A stretch of DNA of 34,428 nt from an uncultured Oscillospiraceae bacterium (GTDB taxonomy: Bacteria > Bacillota > Clostridia > Oscillospirales > Oscillospiraceae), in assembly GCA_947626845.1 (NCBI GenBank), contig CANQTW010000026.1, positions 1-34,428 on the forward strand, in the 5' to 3' direction. Below the pieces are notes generated by a model. It saw only the letters and a program-made list of their open reading frames with translations, made no database searches and was not told the origin of the DNA. Position 1 is the first letter of the stretch, and every line of letters starts with the position of its first letter. This document shows positions 1-9,322 of this stretch, piece after piece. The position numbers and the translations under genes are program-made.

Positions 1-120
1 GTCACCATCCAAAATACTGACAGCCTGTCGTGCCTGCTGATACCCATCATGATGTTCCTGCTGTCCTATGTGTTCCGATACGGTGGGGAGCTTCAGCGCC
101 AGTCCGACGAGACGCTCTGA
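1..120 (+). CDS. C-terminal end of a DUF2975-type membrane protein (partial)
   Basis: The window opens inside a reading frame that ends at the TGA at 118-120, leaving 39 residues. A hydrophobic helix (SCLLIPIMMFLLSYVF) is followed by RYGGELQRQSDETL. That ending, a last membrane helix followed by a short FRYG.ELQ.ESDETL-like tail, is typical of DUF2975 integral membrane proteins. Such proteins are usually encoded directly upstream of a small YozG-type XRE regulator, as here: the next gene starts 9 bases after the stop. The N-terminus lies outside the window. Molecular function of the family is unknown; a sensory or regulatory partnership with the XRE protein is inferred from the pairing only. 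Confidence 0.7.
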   Translation, partial: VTIQNTDSLSCLLIPIMMFLLSYVFRYGGELQRQSDETL

Positions 121-129
121 GGTGGTCAA

Positions 130-339
130 ATGCCAATCATATTACGTCTGGACCGGGTCATGGCGGACCGAAAAATGTCCCTGAACGCCCTCAGCGAAAA
201 GGTGGGCATCGCCAACGTGAACCTGTCCAAGATCAAGACCGGCAAGGTCAGCGCCATCCGCTTCTCCACCCTGGAGGCCATCTGCGAGGCGCTCCAATGC
301 CAGCCCGGAGACATTTTGGAATATAAAAAAGAACAGTAA
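130..339 (+). CDS. YozG-like XRE family transcriptional regulator
   Basis: This 69-residue protein is almost entirely one Cro/CI-type helix-turn-helix. Residues 12-60 (MADRKMSLNALSEKVGIA, then NLSKIKTGKVSAIRFSTLEA) hold the two DNA-reading helices, and CQPGDILEY is the usual end of the YozG-like group. It is the typical length for these single-domain regulators. The ATG follows a GAGGTGG ribosome binding site inside the intergenic gap. It is probably co-transcribed with the DUF2975 gene just upstream and likely controls that operon or links a membrane signal to transcription (inference). The operon ends at the terminator at 344-383. Confidence 0.85.
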   Translation: MPIILRLDRVMADRKMSLNALSEKVGIANVNLSKIKTGKVSAIRFSTLEAICEALQCQPGDILEYKKEQ

Positions 340-343
340 CGCA

Positions 344-383
344 AAATCCCCCGTGCCGGGGCGAAGTCCGGCACGGGGGATTT
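344..383. terminator. Bidirectional intrinsic terminator
   Basis: A perfect 16-base inverted repeat, AAATCCCCCGTGCCGG with its complement, has an 8-base loop. The ends are A-rich on one side and T-rich on the other, so it can serve both the XRE gene on the plus strand and the convergent small membrane protein on the minus strand. Confidence 0.85.
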
Positions 384-396
384 ATTTCGGCGATAC

Positions 397-594
397 TCAA
401 ATATCCGCGAAGCATTCCCGCTCCTCGTCGGTAAAATCCGGCTCCGGTTCGGCGGGCGCTTTGCCCTTTTTCAGCTTGGCGGAGAGGGTGGCGAAAAACG
501 CCGCGATCTGCTCATGGAAGAGGATAACGGCTGTAACGGCGGCGGTGACGGCCACAAGGACCGATATGAGGACGGCAATTTTTTTCTTGCTCAT
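397..594 (-). CDS. Small single-pass membrane protein, uncharacterised
   Basis: The product is 65 residues. Lys-rich MSKKK is followed by one membrane helix at about residues 6-29 (IAVLISVLVAVTAAVTAVIL), then an amphipathic stretch, a KLKKGK basic patch and an acidic tail (EPEPDFTDEERE). I chose the ATG at 594 because GGAGGG lies 7 bases upstream; a longer reading frame to 633 has no ribosome binding site. A good promoter sits at 648-676. No family is recognised. The layout suggests a membrane anchor with a cytoplasmic charged tail. It could be a lineage-specific protein of the cell envelope. Confidence 0.6.
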   Translation of the reverse strand: MSKKKIAVLISVLVAVTAAVTAVILFHEQIAAFFATLSAKLKKGKAPAEPEPDFTDEERECFADI

Positions 595-647
595 TTTCAA
601 CCCTCCGTAAAATCGTTTAAGGGAACAGGGCACATATACCGATACAT

Positions 648-676
648 ATTTTACACTATCTTCGCCATTTTTTCAA
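648..676 (-). promoter_or_regulatory. Sigma-A promoter of the small membrane protein gene
   Basis: Read on the minus strand: TTGAAA (676-671), 17-base spacer, TAAAAT (653-648). It lies 54 bases before the ATG at 594. Confidence 0.7.
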
Positions 677-718
677 TACCCACACGCAACTTTATCAAAA
701 AATCGTGGAATTGCCATC

Positions 719-747
719 TTGTATACGGGCCGGCAATGTATTATAAT
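719..747 (+). promoter_or_regulatory. Sigma-A promoter of the Gls24-fakA operon
   Basis: TTGTAT (719-724), 17-base spacer, TATAAT (742-747), 75 bases before the ATG at 823. It drives the Asp23/Gls24 gene and fakA. Confidence 0.8.
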
Positions 748-822
748 AATATCTGTATGAATATGCGTTTGTGTACGCATATACCGTTATGTTTGAAGCT
801 GAACTCAAAAAGGGGTGTTCAT

Positions 823-1173
823 ATGGTAAGATTCAAAACGAGTCTCGGCGTCATCTCCATCTCGCCCGACGTTATCACCACCTTAGTGGGCGACGCGGCC
901 ACCAGCTGTTTCGGCGTCAAGGGAATGGCCATGCGCTCCGTCACCGACGGACTTGTCCATCTGCTGAAGCCGGAGGCCATGGGCAAGGGCGTCCACATCG
1001 CCTACGGGGAGGATTACATCCTCATTGATCTCCACATCATGGTGGATCACGGCGTCAACATCCCCGTGCTGTGCAGCAGCATTATCAACGAGGTCAAATA
1101 CAAGGTCACGGAGGCCACCGGCATCGAAGTCCGCTCCGTGGACGTATTTGTAGACTCGGTAAGTCTTGATTGA
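823..1173 (+). CDS. Asp23/Gls24 family envelope stress protein (YloU-like)
   Basis: The product is 116 residues, the size of the YloU group of Asp23/Gls24 proteins. It shows the expected pattern: an N-terminal strand (KTSLGVISISPDVITTLVG), a middle segment with GVKGMA, and a C-terminal part, IDLHIMVDHGVNIPV followed by VKYKVTEATGIEV. The start at 823 is preceded by AGGGGTG; reading further upstream runs through the promoter. It lies 15 bases before fakA, the standard YloU-YloV order in Firmicutes. In that lineage the pair is conserved but the exact role of YloU is unsettled; a link to membrane or fatty acid homeostasis is inferred from the neighbour. Confidence 0.88.
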   Translation: MVRFKTSLGVISISPDVITTLVGDAATSCFGVKGMAMRSVTDGLVHLLKPEAMGKGVHIAYGEDYILIDLHIMVDHGVNIPVLCSSIINEVKYKVTEATGIEVRSVDVFVDSVSLD

Positions 1174-1188
1174 TGGAGGACGAAAGCC

Positions 1189-2880
1189 TTGATACAGTCG
1201 ATAGATGCCGCGCTGTTCAAATCCATGATCATCTCCGGCGCGGCCCTTTTGGAACAGAACAAACAGCAGATCAATGAACTGAACGTGTTCCCCGTCCCCG
1301 ACGGCGACACGGGCACGAATATGAGCCTGACCATGGGCTCCGGCGTCACCGCCCTGAAAAACGGCGACTTCAGCACCGTCACCGCCTGTGCCGATGCCGT
1401 TGCCAGCGCGCTTCTGCGGGGCGCCAGGGGGAACTCCGGCGTTATCCTCTCCCTCCTTTTTCGGGGCATCGGCAAGAGCCTGAAGGAGAAGAAAACCTGC
1501 GGCGCCTCCGAGCTGGCCGCCGCCTTCCAGCGGGGCGTGGACGCCGCCTACAAGGCCGTCATGCGTCCCACAGAGGGCACCATCCTCACCGTCTCCCGCA
1601 TCGCCGCCGAGTCCGCCAGGGCCTACGCCGAGACGGGCAGCGATCTGGAGGAGATGCTGGAAAAGATGATCGCCGCCGGGGATGTGGCCCTGGCCGGCAC
1701 CACCGACTTGAACCCCGTCCTCAAGAAGGCCGGCGTCGTGGACGCGGGCGGCAAGGGGTATCTGTGCATCCTGCGGGGTATGCTCTCCGCCCTTCGGGGC
1801 CAGCCCATCGAGCACGTGGTCACGGACGAGCCGGAAAACAAGGGCGCGGACTTCGCCGGCCTTTCGGAGGAGGAGATCACCTTCGCCTTCGACACCGTGT
1901 TCATCGTCCGCAAGAAGGACCCCAACGTGGACCTTGACCCCTTCCGGGAATATTTGAGCTCCATCGGCGACAGCCTGGTCATCGGCGAGGACGACGACGC
2001 CTTCAAGGTGCACGTCCACACCAACACCCCCGGCGACGCCCTCAACGCCGCCCAGCAGTACGGCGTCCTGGAGCTGGCTAAGATCGAGAACATGGTCACC
2101 CAGCGGGATGACCTGGCCGCCGGGCGGAAGGCCCAGTCCACCGATGACCTGGAGGCCGTGGAAAAGGAGCTGGAGGCCATGGAGAAGCAGCGGGAGGCCC
2201 AGCCCGTGGACGTGCCGCCTGAGAAAAAATACGGGCTTGTCTCCGTCTGCGCTGGTCAGGGCATGGAGGCCGTATTCAAAAATCTGGGCGTGGACGCCCT
2301 GGTCACCGGCGGCCAGACCATGAACCCCTCCACCGAGGATATCCTTCGGGCCGTGCAGTCCGTCCCCGCGGAGACGGTGTTCGTCCTGCCCAACAACAAA
2401 AACATCATCATGGCCGCCCAGCAGTGCGACAGGCTGACCGATAAAAACGTGGTGGTCATCCCCTCCAAGACCGTCCCCCAGGGCATCTCCGCGCTGGTGT
2501 GCTTTGATGACTCCCTGGAGCCGGATGACCTTACCGACGCCATGACCGACGCCTGCGGCTCCGTCCACACCGCCCTTGTTACATACGCGGCGCGGGATTC
2601 CGAGTTCGACGGCACCCACATCAAATCCGGCGAATATCTGGCCCTGCTGGAAAACCAGCTTCTTGCCAGCACCTCCGATTTGGCGGAGCTGATCGGCGGC
2701 ATCGCCGACGCGGTGCGGGATTTCGACCCGGAGGTGCTGACCATCTTCTACGGCGAGGATGTCACCGAGGAGGCGGCAAAAGCGGTGGAGGAAAAGCTGG
2801 CGCTGCTCTTCCCCGACGCCGATATCCAGCTCATTTCCGGCGGCCAGCCCGTGTACTACTACATGATCTCCGCCGAGTGA
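1189..2880 (+). CDS. fakA: Fatty acid kinase subunit FakA (YloV/DAK2-type)
   Basis: FakA phosphorylates fatty acids held by a FakB (DegV-family) carrier, giving acyl phosphate for phospholipid synthesis. The 563 residues contain an N-terminal DhaL-type ATP-binding domain (residues 1-200) with PDGDTGTN at 37-44, GARGNSG at 78-84 and GTILTVSR further on. A middle domain and a DegV-like C-terminal half follow (GLVSVCAGQGME, then NNKNIIMAAQ). The length is normal. Translation starts at TTG (1189), with GGAGGA 8 bases upstream; no ATG fits. The only DegV protein in the window (15968-16840) is a candidate partner. Function is assigned from family knowledge. Confidence 0.9.
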   Translation: MIQSIDAALFKSMIISGAALLEQNKQQINELNVFPVPDGDTGTNMSLTMGSGVTALKNGDFSTVTACADAVASALLRGARGNSGVILSLLFRGIGKSLKEKKTCGASELAAAFQRGVDAAYKAVMRPTEGTILTVSRIAAESARAYAETGSDLEEMLEKMIAAGDVALAGTTDLNPVLKKAGVVDAGGKGYLCILRGMLSALRGQPIEHVVTDEPENKGADFAGLSEEEITFAFDTVFIVRKKDPNVDLDPFREYLSSIGDSLVIGEDDDAFKVHVHTNTPGDALNAAQQYGVLELAKIENMVTQRDDLAAGRKAQSTDDLEAVEKELEAMEKQREAQPVDVPPEKKYGLVSVCAGQGMEAVFKNLGVDALVTGGQTMNPSTEDILRAVQSVPAETVFVLPNNKNIIMAAQQCDRLTDKNVVVIPSKTVPQGISALVCFDDSLEPDDLTDAMTDACGSVHTALVTYAARDSEFDGTHIKSGEYLALLENQLLASTSDLAELIGGIADAVRDFDPEVLTIFYGEDVTEEAAKAVEEKLALLFPDADIQLISGGQPVYYYMISAE

Positions 2881-2945
2881 TTTCCCATTGCGAATTTCCG
2901 CATTGTTCACCCCAAAACGGTTGCGGCTCCGCCGCGTATTTAATT

Positions 2946-2974
2946 CACGGGCGGGTTTAGAACCCGCCCCTACT
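2946..2974. repeat. 29-base dispersed repeat, copy A
   Basis: This stretch is a perfect hairpin (GGGCGGGTT, TAG loop, AACCCGCCC) with short flanks. It recurs as an exact reverse complement at 19572-19600. Both copies have a GGCTCCGC-like stretch nearby, so they may be cores of a larger degenerate intergenic element. Confidence 0.8.
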
Positions 2975-3122
2975 CGTCATCGCACAAGCCGCTTCACCTC
3001 GCCCCGGCGTAAACGCCAGGGCTCAGGCGCGGGCTTGGCTCCTCCTCTCCCCACCGAACTAACGTTCGGCGGGGGCCCCATCCCTACGGGATGTTCCCCT
3101 GCGGGCGCTCCCCTGGGGGAGT

Positions 3123-3198
3123 CCAGATGGGGGTCGCAACCCCCTCTGGTCGTTTCAAGGGGGAGTCCAGAGGGGGGAAATCGAAATCCCCCCTCTGG
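3123..3198. repeat. Two related hairpins in tandem
   Basis: Unit 1 (3123-3149) pairs CCAGA-T-GGGGG with CCCCC-TCTGG. Unit 2 (3167-3198) pairs CCAGAGGGGGG with CCCCCCTCTGG perfectly over 11 bases. Both are preceded by GGGGGAGT, so the module [GGGGGAGT-CCAGA-hairpin-TCTGGT-GTTT] occurs twice, with different loops. Confidence 0.75.
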
Positions 3199-3216
3199 TT
3201 GTTTTTCTCCTCTTTG

Positions 3217-3258
3217 TTACTTTCTCCTCTTTTGTCAACACAAAAGAGGAGAAAGTAA
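3217..3258. repeat. Perfect 18-base-pair hairpin
   Basis: The arms at 3217-3234 and 3241-3258 are exact reverse complements, with a 6-base loop (TCAACA). The left arm is purely pyrimidine-rich (TTTCTCCTCTTTTG). Part of the left arm is also repeated just upstream (TTTCTCCTCTTTG, 3204-3216). It is not followed by a T-run typical of an intrinsic terminator. Confidence 0.8.
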
Positions 3259-3416
3259 ATCCCCCTTCGCCTATATGGCGAAAAACTCTCCCGCCGCTCG
3301 GTGGAAATCCCCTCCGCCCTGTAAGGGCGGACATTCAAACCCTCCCTCTTTGGTGCATAGACTTTTTTCACTGCCCCATCTTTTACTGTATTTTGTCCCA
3401 TTCTACTGTCTATCGG

Positions 3417-3445
3417 TTGACGGTTTTCGGGAGCGCGGCTATACT
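3417..3445 (+). promoter_or_regulatory. Sigma-A promoter of the membrane XRE gene
   Basis: TTGACG (3417-3422), 17-base spacer, TATACT (3440-3445), 30 bases before the GTG at 3476. It supports a short leader and the start chosen for the gene. Confidence 0.8.
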
Positions 3446-3475
3446 GGAGGCATCCTGATAAAAGGAGGGACAGCT

Positions 3476-4252
3476 GTGTTCCAGATCGACAAGTCAGAAT
3501 TTGGGTCGTTTATCGCGGCCCTGCGTCGGGAGCGGGGAATGACCCAACGGGAGCTGGCGGAAAAGCTGAGCGTATCGGATAAGGCCGTATCCAAGTGGGA
3601 GACGGGAGTCAGTCTCCCCGATATAACTCTGCTGCCGCCCCTGGGGGAGGAGCTGGGGGTGACGGTGACGGAGCTTCTCAACTGCCGGCGGATGGACAGC
3701 GGCGAGACGTTGAGACCCCAGGAGACCGACGAGCTTCTCCGGCGGGCCATGGAGCTGGCGCCGGAGTCGGGGCGCGGACGGCCAACCTTAAAAAACGTCC
3801 TGGCGTTCCTGCTCTGCGCGGGCGCCTGCGCGCTGGAGCTCCTGCTGCTGATGGTGCCCCTAAGGTGGAGGCCGGAGGGAGACGCGGCGGCCATGCTCTG
3901 GGTCACGGTTGCCCTTGGGGCGGTTTTCGGGGCGTACTTCTTCCTGGCGGTGAAGAGGAGGCTCCCCGGATTCTATGACGAGAACAGGATCGGCTATATC
4001 ACCGACGGCTTCTTGCGGATACATATGTCCGGCGTCAGCATCAATAACACGAACTGGCCCCATATGATCCGGGCCTTTCGCGGCTGGTCGGCGGCGGCAT
4101 TGACGCTCGGTCCCGTGACCGTCTACGCCCTGGACCGCCTGACGCCGAAGGACAGCCCCTGGCGGATGATCGTCTTTTTCGCCCTCCTCCTGGGCGGCCT
4201 CTTTATCCCCGCCTATTACGCCGCTATAAAATATCGTAACGGCAGGAAATAA
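3476..4252 (+). CDS. XRE-type regulator with four predicted membrane helices
   Basis: The product has 258 residues. A Cro/CI helix-turn-helix occupies residues 4-64 (RGMTQRELAEKLSVSDKAVS, then GVSLPDITLLPPL). After a linker, about four hydrophobic segments follow (VLAFLLCAGACALELLLLM, MLWVTVALGAVFGAYFFL, ALTLGPVTVYAL, MIVFFALLLGGLFIPAYYAA). Between helices 2 and 3 lies DENRIGYITDGFLRIHMSG...NNTNWPH, a segment I associate with other clostridial HTH-membrane proteins. The start is GTG at 3476, because AAGGAGGG ends 4-5 bases upstream and a promoter lies just before it. It is likely a membrane-tethered regulator; ligand and targets are unknown. No partner gene is adjacent. Confidence 0.75.
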   Translation: MFQIDKSEFGSFIAALRRERGMTQRELAEKLSVSDKAVSKWETGVSLPDITLLPPLGEELGVTVTELLNCRRMDSGETLRPQETDELLRRAMELAPESGRGRPTLKNVLAFLLCAGACALELLLLMVPLRWRPEGDAAAMLWVTVALGAVFGAYFFLAVKRRLPGFYDENRIGYITDGFLRIHMSGVSINNTNWPHMIRAFRGWSAAALTLGPVTVYALDRLTPKDSPWRMIVFFALLLGGLFIPAYYAAIKYRNGRK

Positions 4253-4274
4253 GGACAACTCCAAATTTTGAGGA

Positions 4275-4300
4275 GCGTGCGGCCCTTCGGGCCGTGCGCG
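4275..4300 (+). other. GC-rich hairpin after the XRE gene
   Basis: GCGTGCGGCCC and GGGCCGTGCGC pair around a TTC loop, with two G-U pairs, 22 bases after the stop codon. There is no following T-run, so termination is possible but not typical. The convergent tuf terminator at 4316-4359 may serve both directions. Confidence 0.5.
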
Positions 4301-4315
4301 GAGCAAAACAGCAAA

Positions 4316-4359
4316 AAAGACCTCCGAGAAAAACCCGCAGGCTTTTCTCGGAGGTCTTT
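4316..4359 (-). terminator. Intrinsic terminator of the str operon (tuf)
   Basis: A 17-base perfect stem (AAAGACCTCCGAGAAAA and its complement) with a 10-base loop. Read on the minus strand it ends in TTTTTT. It is the end of the rpsL-rpsG-fusA-tuf transcript. Confidence 0.88.
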
Positions 4360-4377
4360 CGCACGTTTCCCTTGGCA

Positions 4378-4404
4378 TTGGAAGGCCGCAAAGCGGCCTT
4401 CCAA
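4378..4404 (-). other. Second hairpin in the tuf 3' untranslated region
   Basis: TTGGAAGGCCGC and its exact complement (12 base pairs, AAA loop) lie between the tuf stop codon and the terminator. It has no T-run and probably acts as a 3'-end stabiliser (inference). Confidence 0.6.
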
Positions 4405-4414
4405 GCCGGTTATT

Positions 4415-5623
<1,209 letters not shown>

Positions 5624-5677
5624 TGGTGTTTTTCCTCCTTTAAATGTTTGGAAAAGGTTTCGGTCTGTCTGAGTTGT

Positions 5678-5706
5678 ATTCTAATACATCCTCATGGATT
5701 TTGCAA
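5678..5706 (-). promoter_or_regulatory. Sigma-A promoter of tuf
   Basis: Read on the minus strand: TTGCAA (5706-5701), 17-base spacer, TAGAAT (5683-5678). It lies in the fusA-tuf gap, 55 bases before the tuf ATG, and would add tuf transcripts independent of the operon promoter. Confidence 0.75.
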
Positions 5707-5728
5707 CTGTTTTTCTGGTTTATACGGG

Positions 5729-7807
5729 TTATTTTGCCCCGTGCGTCCGGACGATCTCATCCCGGAGGCTCTTGGGCAGCTCAACGAAGTGACTGGGCTC
5801 CATGGAGTAGTTGGCGCGGCCCTGGGTCTTGGAGCGAAGGTCGGTGGAGTAGCCGAACATGGTGGAGAGCGGTACGTCGCAGGTGACCCGGACGGTCCCG
5901 TTCTGGATGTCGGTGGCGGTGACGCTCCCGCGGCGGGAGTTGATGTCGCCGATGATGTCGCCCATGTACTCGTCCGGCCCGATGACCGTGACCTTCATGA
6001 TGGGCTCCAAGATGGTGGGATCGGCCTTGGCCATAGCCTCCTTGAAAGCCATGGAACCGGCGATCTTAAAGGCCATCTCCGAGGAGTCCACCTCATGGAA
6101 GGAGCCGTCGTACAGGTGTACCTTCACGTCCACCACCGGGAAGCCGGCCACGACGCCGGAGAGCATCGCGCCCTGGATACCGGCGTCTACCGCGGGGATA
6201 AACTCCTTGGGGATGACGCCGCCGGTGATCTCGTTGAGGAACTCATAGCCCTTGCCGGACTCGTTGGGCTCGATGCGGATCTTCACGTGGCCGTACTGGC
6301 CCTTGCCGCCGGACTGGCGGGCGTACTTGCAGTCCACATCCGCCGTGCTCTTGATGGTCTCCTTATAGGAGACCTGGGGACGGCCTACGTTGGCCTCCAC
6401 CTTGAACTCGCGCATAAGGCGGTCCACGATGATCTCCAGATGGAGCTCGCCCATGCCGGCGATGATGGTCTGACCCGTCTCCTCGTCGGTGTAGGTCTTG
6501 AAGGTGGGGTCCTCCTCCGCCAGCTTCTGCAGGGCAATGGCCATCTTCTCCTGGCCGGCCTTGGTGCGGGGCTCGATGGCCACGCGGATGACCGGTTCGG
6601 GGAATTCCATGGATTCCAGAATGATCTGGTGGTCGGCGTCACACAGGGTATCGCCGGTAGTGGTGTTTTTCAGGCCCACGGCGGCGGCGATGTCGCCGGT
6701 GTAGACCTTGTCGATGTCCTCCCGGTGGTTGGCGTGCATCTGAAGGATGCGGCCAAGCCGCTCGCGCTGGCGCTTCACGGGGTTCACTACCGTGGAGCCC
6801 GCCTCCGCCGTGCCGGAATAGACCCGGAAGAAGCTGAGACGCCCCACATAGGGGTCGGTCATGATCTTGAACGCCAGGGCGGAGAAAGGGGCGTTGTCGT
6901 CCGCGGGACGTTCCTCCTCCTCGCCGGTCTTGGGGTCCGTGCCCTTGATGGGCGGGATGTCCAGCGGTGAGGGCATGAAATCCACAATGGCGTCGATAAG
7001 CTTCTGAACGCCCTTGTTGCGATAGGAGGTGCCGCACACCACAGGCACCATCTCGTTGGCGATGGTGGCCTTGCGGATGGCCGCCTTGATGGCGTCGGAG
7101 CTGACGGGCTCGCCCTCAAGATACTTCTCCATGATCTCGTCGTCGAAGTCCGAAACGGCCTCTAAGAGCTTCATTCTGTACTCCTCGGCCATCTCGCGCA
7201 TCTCTTCGGGGATGGGCTCCACGCGCATGTCCTGGCCCAGCTCATCGTAGTAGACGTCCGCGTTCATCTCGATAAGATCGACGATGCCGCGGAAGTCCGC
7301 CTCCTTGCCGATGGGCAGCTGGATGGGGACGGCGTTGGCCTTGAGACGCTCATGGACCATGTTGATCACGTTGAAGAAATCAGCGCCCATGATGTCCATT
7401 TTGTTGACGTAGATCATGCGGGGGACATGGTAGGTGTCGGCCTGACGCCACACCGTCTCGGACTGGGGCTCCACGCCGCCCTTGGCGCACATCACCGTGA
7501 CGGAACCGTCCAGCACCCGCAGAGAGCGCTCCACCTCCACGGTGAAGTCCACGTGGCCCGGTGTGTCGATGATGTTGATGCGTGTTCCCTTCCAGAAGCA
7601 GGTGGTGGCGGCGCTGGTGATGGTGATGCCGCGCTCCTGCTCCTGCACCATCCAGTCCATGGTGGCGGCTCCCTCGTGGACCTCGCCCAGCTTGTGGGTG
7701 CGGCCCGTGTAGAAGAGGATACGCTCCGTGGTGGTGGTCTTTCCGGCGTCGATGTGTGCCATGATGCCGATGTTTCTTGTTTTCTCTAAGGAATATTGTC
7801 TGGGCAT
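5729..7807 (-). CDS. fusA: Elongation factor G
   Basis: EF-G is the GTPase that moves tRNAs and mRNA through the ribosome after peptide bond formation. At 692 residues it is the normal length. Visible motifs are the P-loop [13 protein letters not shown] (17-29), DTPGHVDF around 80, NKMD around 135, the domain II region [17 protein letters not shown], domain III (GMGELHLEI) and domain IV ([26 protein letters not shown]). The ATG at 7807 has AGGAGAAAG upstream. It is the third gene of the str operon, 84 bases after rpsG. Confidence 0.98.
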   Translation of the reverse strand: MPRQYSLEKTRNIGIMAHIDAGKTTTTERILFYTGRTHKLGEVHEGAATMDWMVQEQERGITITSAATTCFWKGTRINIIDTPGHVDFTVEVERSLRVLDGSVTVMCAKGGVEPQSETVWRQADTYHVPRMIYVNKMDIMGADFFNVINMVHERLKANAVPIQLPIGKEADFRGIVDLIEMNADVYYDELGQDMRVEPIPEEMREMAEEYRMKLLEAVSDFDDEIMEKYLEGEPVSSDAIKAAIRKATIANEMVPVVCGTSYRNKGVQKLIDAIVDFMPSPLDIPPIKGTDPKTGEEEERPADDNAPFSALAFKIMTDPYVGRLSFFRVYSGTAEAGSTVVNPVKRQRERLGRILQMHANHREDIDKVYTGDIAAAVGLKNTTTGDTLCDADHQIILESMEFPEPVIRVAIEPRTKAGQEKMAIALQKLAEEDPTFKTYTDEETGQTIIAGMGELHLEIIVDRLMREFKVEANVGRPQVSYKETIKSTADVDCKYARQSGGKGQYGHVKIRIEPNESGKGYEFLNEITGGVIPKEFIPAVDAGIQGAMLSGVVAGFPVVDVKVHLYDGSFHEVDSSEMAFKIAGSMAFKEAMAKADPTILEPIMKVTVIGPDEYMGDIIGDINSRRGSVTATDIQNGTVRVTCDVPLSTMFGYSTDLRSKTQGRANYSMEPSHFVELPKSLRDEIVRTHGAK

Positions 7808-7891
7808 AAAATACTCTTTCTCCTGATGCGCTCAGAGCTCCGACGGCCCTGAACCATACTCAAAATAGAAGCGCTGAAGAGCCGCCGGAAC

Positions 7892-8362
7892 TTACCAACG
7901 GAAGTGCGCGAACGCCTTGTTGGCATCGGCCATCTTGTGGACGTCCTCACGCTTCTTCACAGAGGAGCCGGTATTGTTGGCGGCGTCCATGATCTCGCCG
8001 GCCAGCTTTTCCTTCATGGTCTTCTCGCCGCGGGCGCGGGTGTAGGTGGTCAGCCACCGAAGGCCAAGGGTCTGACGGCGGGCGGGACGGACTTCCATGG
8101 GGACCTGGTAAGTGGAGCCGCCCACACGGCGGGACTTGGTCTCCACGGAAGGCATGATGTTTTCAAGAGCGGCCTGGAAAACCTCAAGGGGCTCCTTGCC
8201 GGTCTTCTCCTTGACGATGTCGAAGGCGCCGTAAACCACCTTCTGGGCCACGCCCTTCTTGCCGTCAAGCATGATGGAGTTTACAAGCTTTGTGACGAGC
8301 ACGGAGTTGTAAACAGGATCGGGCAAAATTTCTCTTTTGGGAACATTACCTCTTCTGGGCAC
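7892..8362 (-). CDS. rpsG: 30S ribosomal protein S7
   Basis: S7 nucleates assembly of the 16S rRNA 3' domain and lines the exit site. The 156-residue protein is full length, with the family start [20 protein letters not shown], the SIMLDGKKG loop, [14 protein letters not shown], and an ending [14 protein letters not shown]. The start codon is GTG at 8362, with AAGGAGGG 6-7 bases upstream. An unusually long 286-base spacer separates it from rpsL. In Escherichia coli S7 represses its operon through that spacer, so the structured spacer here may be regulatory (inference). Confidence 0.97.
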   Translation of the reverse strand: MPRRGNVPKREILPDPVYNSVLVTKLVNSIMLDGKKGVAQKVVYGAFDIVKEKTGKEPLEVFQAALENIMPSVETKSRRVGGSTYQVPMEVRPARRQTLGLRWLTTYTRARGEKTMKEKLAGEIMDAANNTGSSVKKREDVHKMADANKAFAHFRW

Positions 8363-8648
8363 TTTGCTTCCCTCCTTCTTAATAAGAATTCACAGGTACT
8401 CTCGGTTGATTTAAATGCCGGGGGCATTTAAATCAAGGGGGAACGTGCGGCAGCGCGGGGCGCTGCCTGCTGTCACGCTGCGCGCGGCCATGCCGCACAC
8501 TTGCGTGACAAAAGGGATTTTTTTCGACGTACATGCCGCCGAAAAAAATATTTGAATATTCACGCCGCCCTTAACGAACCGAGTTCGCGCCGCCGAGGTG
8601 TGCAATAAATGTATTGTCACAACAACGAGGACGCTGTTGGGGAATGGC
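8363..8648 (-). other. Structured rpsL-rpsG intergenic region
   Basis: No gene was found here. It holds a 14-base-pair perfect hairpin TTGATTTAAATGCC/GGCATTTAAATCAA (8406-8436, GGG loop) and an ATTTTTTTCG/CGAAAAAAAT inverted repeat (8517-8549). It also holds GC-rich complementary stretches around 8440-8510 (GTCACG...CGTGAC type). Ribosomal operon spacers are usually much shorter. It may be a control region for rpsG-fusA or an inserted intergenic repeat. Confidence 0.6.
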
Positions 8649-9074
8649 TTACTTTTTCTTGCCGGCCTTGGGCTTCTTGGCGCCGTACTTGGACCTCGCC
8701 TGCATACGGCCGTTGACGCCCTGGGTATCGAGGGTGCCGCGGATGATGTGATAACGCACACCGGGCAGGTCCCTGACACGGCCGCCGCGGATCATGACCA
8801 CGGAATGCTCCTGCAGATTGTGACCGACGCCGGGGATGTAGGCGGTGACCTCGAAGCCGTTGGTCAGACGCACACGGGCGATCTTACGGAGAGCGGAGTT
8901 CGGCTTTTTCGGGGTCATGGTCCTGACCGCCGTGCAGACGCCGCGCTTCTGGGGGGAGCTTAAATCAGTGGCACGATTCTTCAGGGTGTTGAGACCCTTC
9001 TGGAGAGCCGGGGAGGTGGACTTGTAGACGGAAGTCTCGCGTCCCTTCCTGACGAGCTGGTTAATAGTGGGCAT
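8649..9074 (-). CDS. rpsL: 30S ribosomal protein S12
   Basis: S12 monitors codon-anticodon pairing at the decoding centre. The 141 residues start at [11 protein letters not shown] (ATG at 9074, AGGAGG upstream); the longer frame to 9170 runs across the promoter and is rejected. The 13-residue Gram-positive insertion before [10 protein letters not shown] is present. The streptomycin-contact loop TPKKPNS is intact at 54-60. The second loop reads GGRVRDLPG, so residue 101, equivalent to Lys88 of E. coli (Met counted), is Arg. The C-terminus is [13 protein letters not shown]. It is the first gene of the str operon, with a strong promoter at 9161-9189. Confidence 0.97.
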   Translation of the reverse strand: MPTINQLVRKGRETSVYKSTSPALQKGLNTLKNRATDLSSPQKRGVCTAVRTMTPKKPNSALRKIARVRLTNGFEVTAYIPGVGHNLQEHSVVMIRGGRVRDLPGVRYHIIRGTLDTQGVNGRMQARSKYGAKKPKAGKKK

Positions 9075-9160
9075 TTTGTTCCTCCTTTCTTCAAAAATCA
9101 TCGGTTTCGCGCATGGATATTGTACCCGCAAATGGGCGCAAAAACCCCACGCAGACAGGT

Positions 9161-9189
9161 ATTTTAGCATATTTCCCCCGTAAAGTCAA
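9161..9189 (-). promoter_or_regulatory. Sigma-A promoter of the str operon
   Basis: Read on the minus strand: TTGACT (9189-9184), 17-base spacer, TAAAAT (9166-9161), 87 bases before rpsL. It is the main promoter for rpsL-rpsG-fusA-tuf. Confidence 0.85.
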
Positions 9190-9322
9190 CACTTTTTTCC
9201 CTCACGCGGGAAAGTTTCAGTCGGTAATTGAAACAAAAATTTCAAAAAATAAAAAGGTATTTTGGTTTTTACGGCGTATAAAGATATCAACGGGTCAATA
9301 ACGGGCTGAAAGGGGGATGGAA

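Larger units (their letters stand above)
2975..3416. other. Gene-free, hairpin-dense intergenic stretch
   Basis: No credible gene was found. One plus-strand frame stays open from 2888 into the XRE gene, but its translation is low-complexity (Pro, Ser, Gly) and it has no ribosome binding site. The stretch contains several strong inverted repeats, listed separately, and homopolymer runs of G and C. It resembles an accumulation of small intergenic repeat elements. Confidence 0.6.

Noticed and set aside
883-2910. 675-codon minus-strand frame opposite fakA
   Set aside because: It is a shadow of the Gls24 and fakA genes with no family motifs; it contains a biased His/Gly/Asp composition.
2888-3475. 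N-terminal extension of the membrane XRE regulator
   Set aside because: It runs through hairpin repeats and the promoter; GTG at 3476 has an ideal ribosome binding site and the HTH starts right after it.
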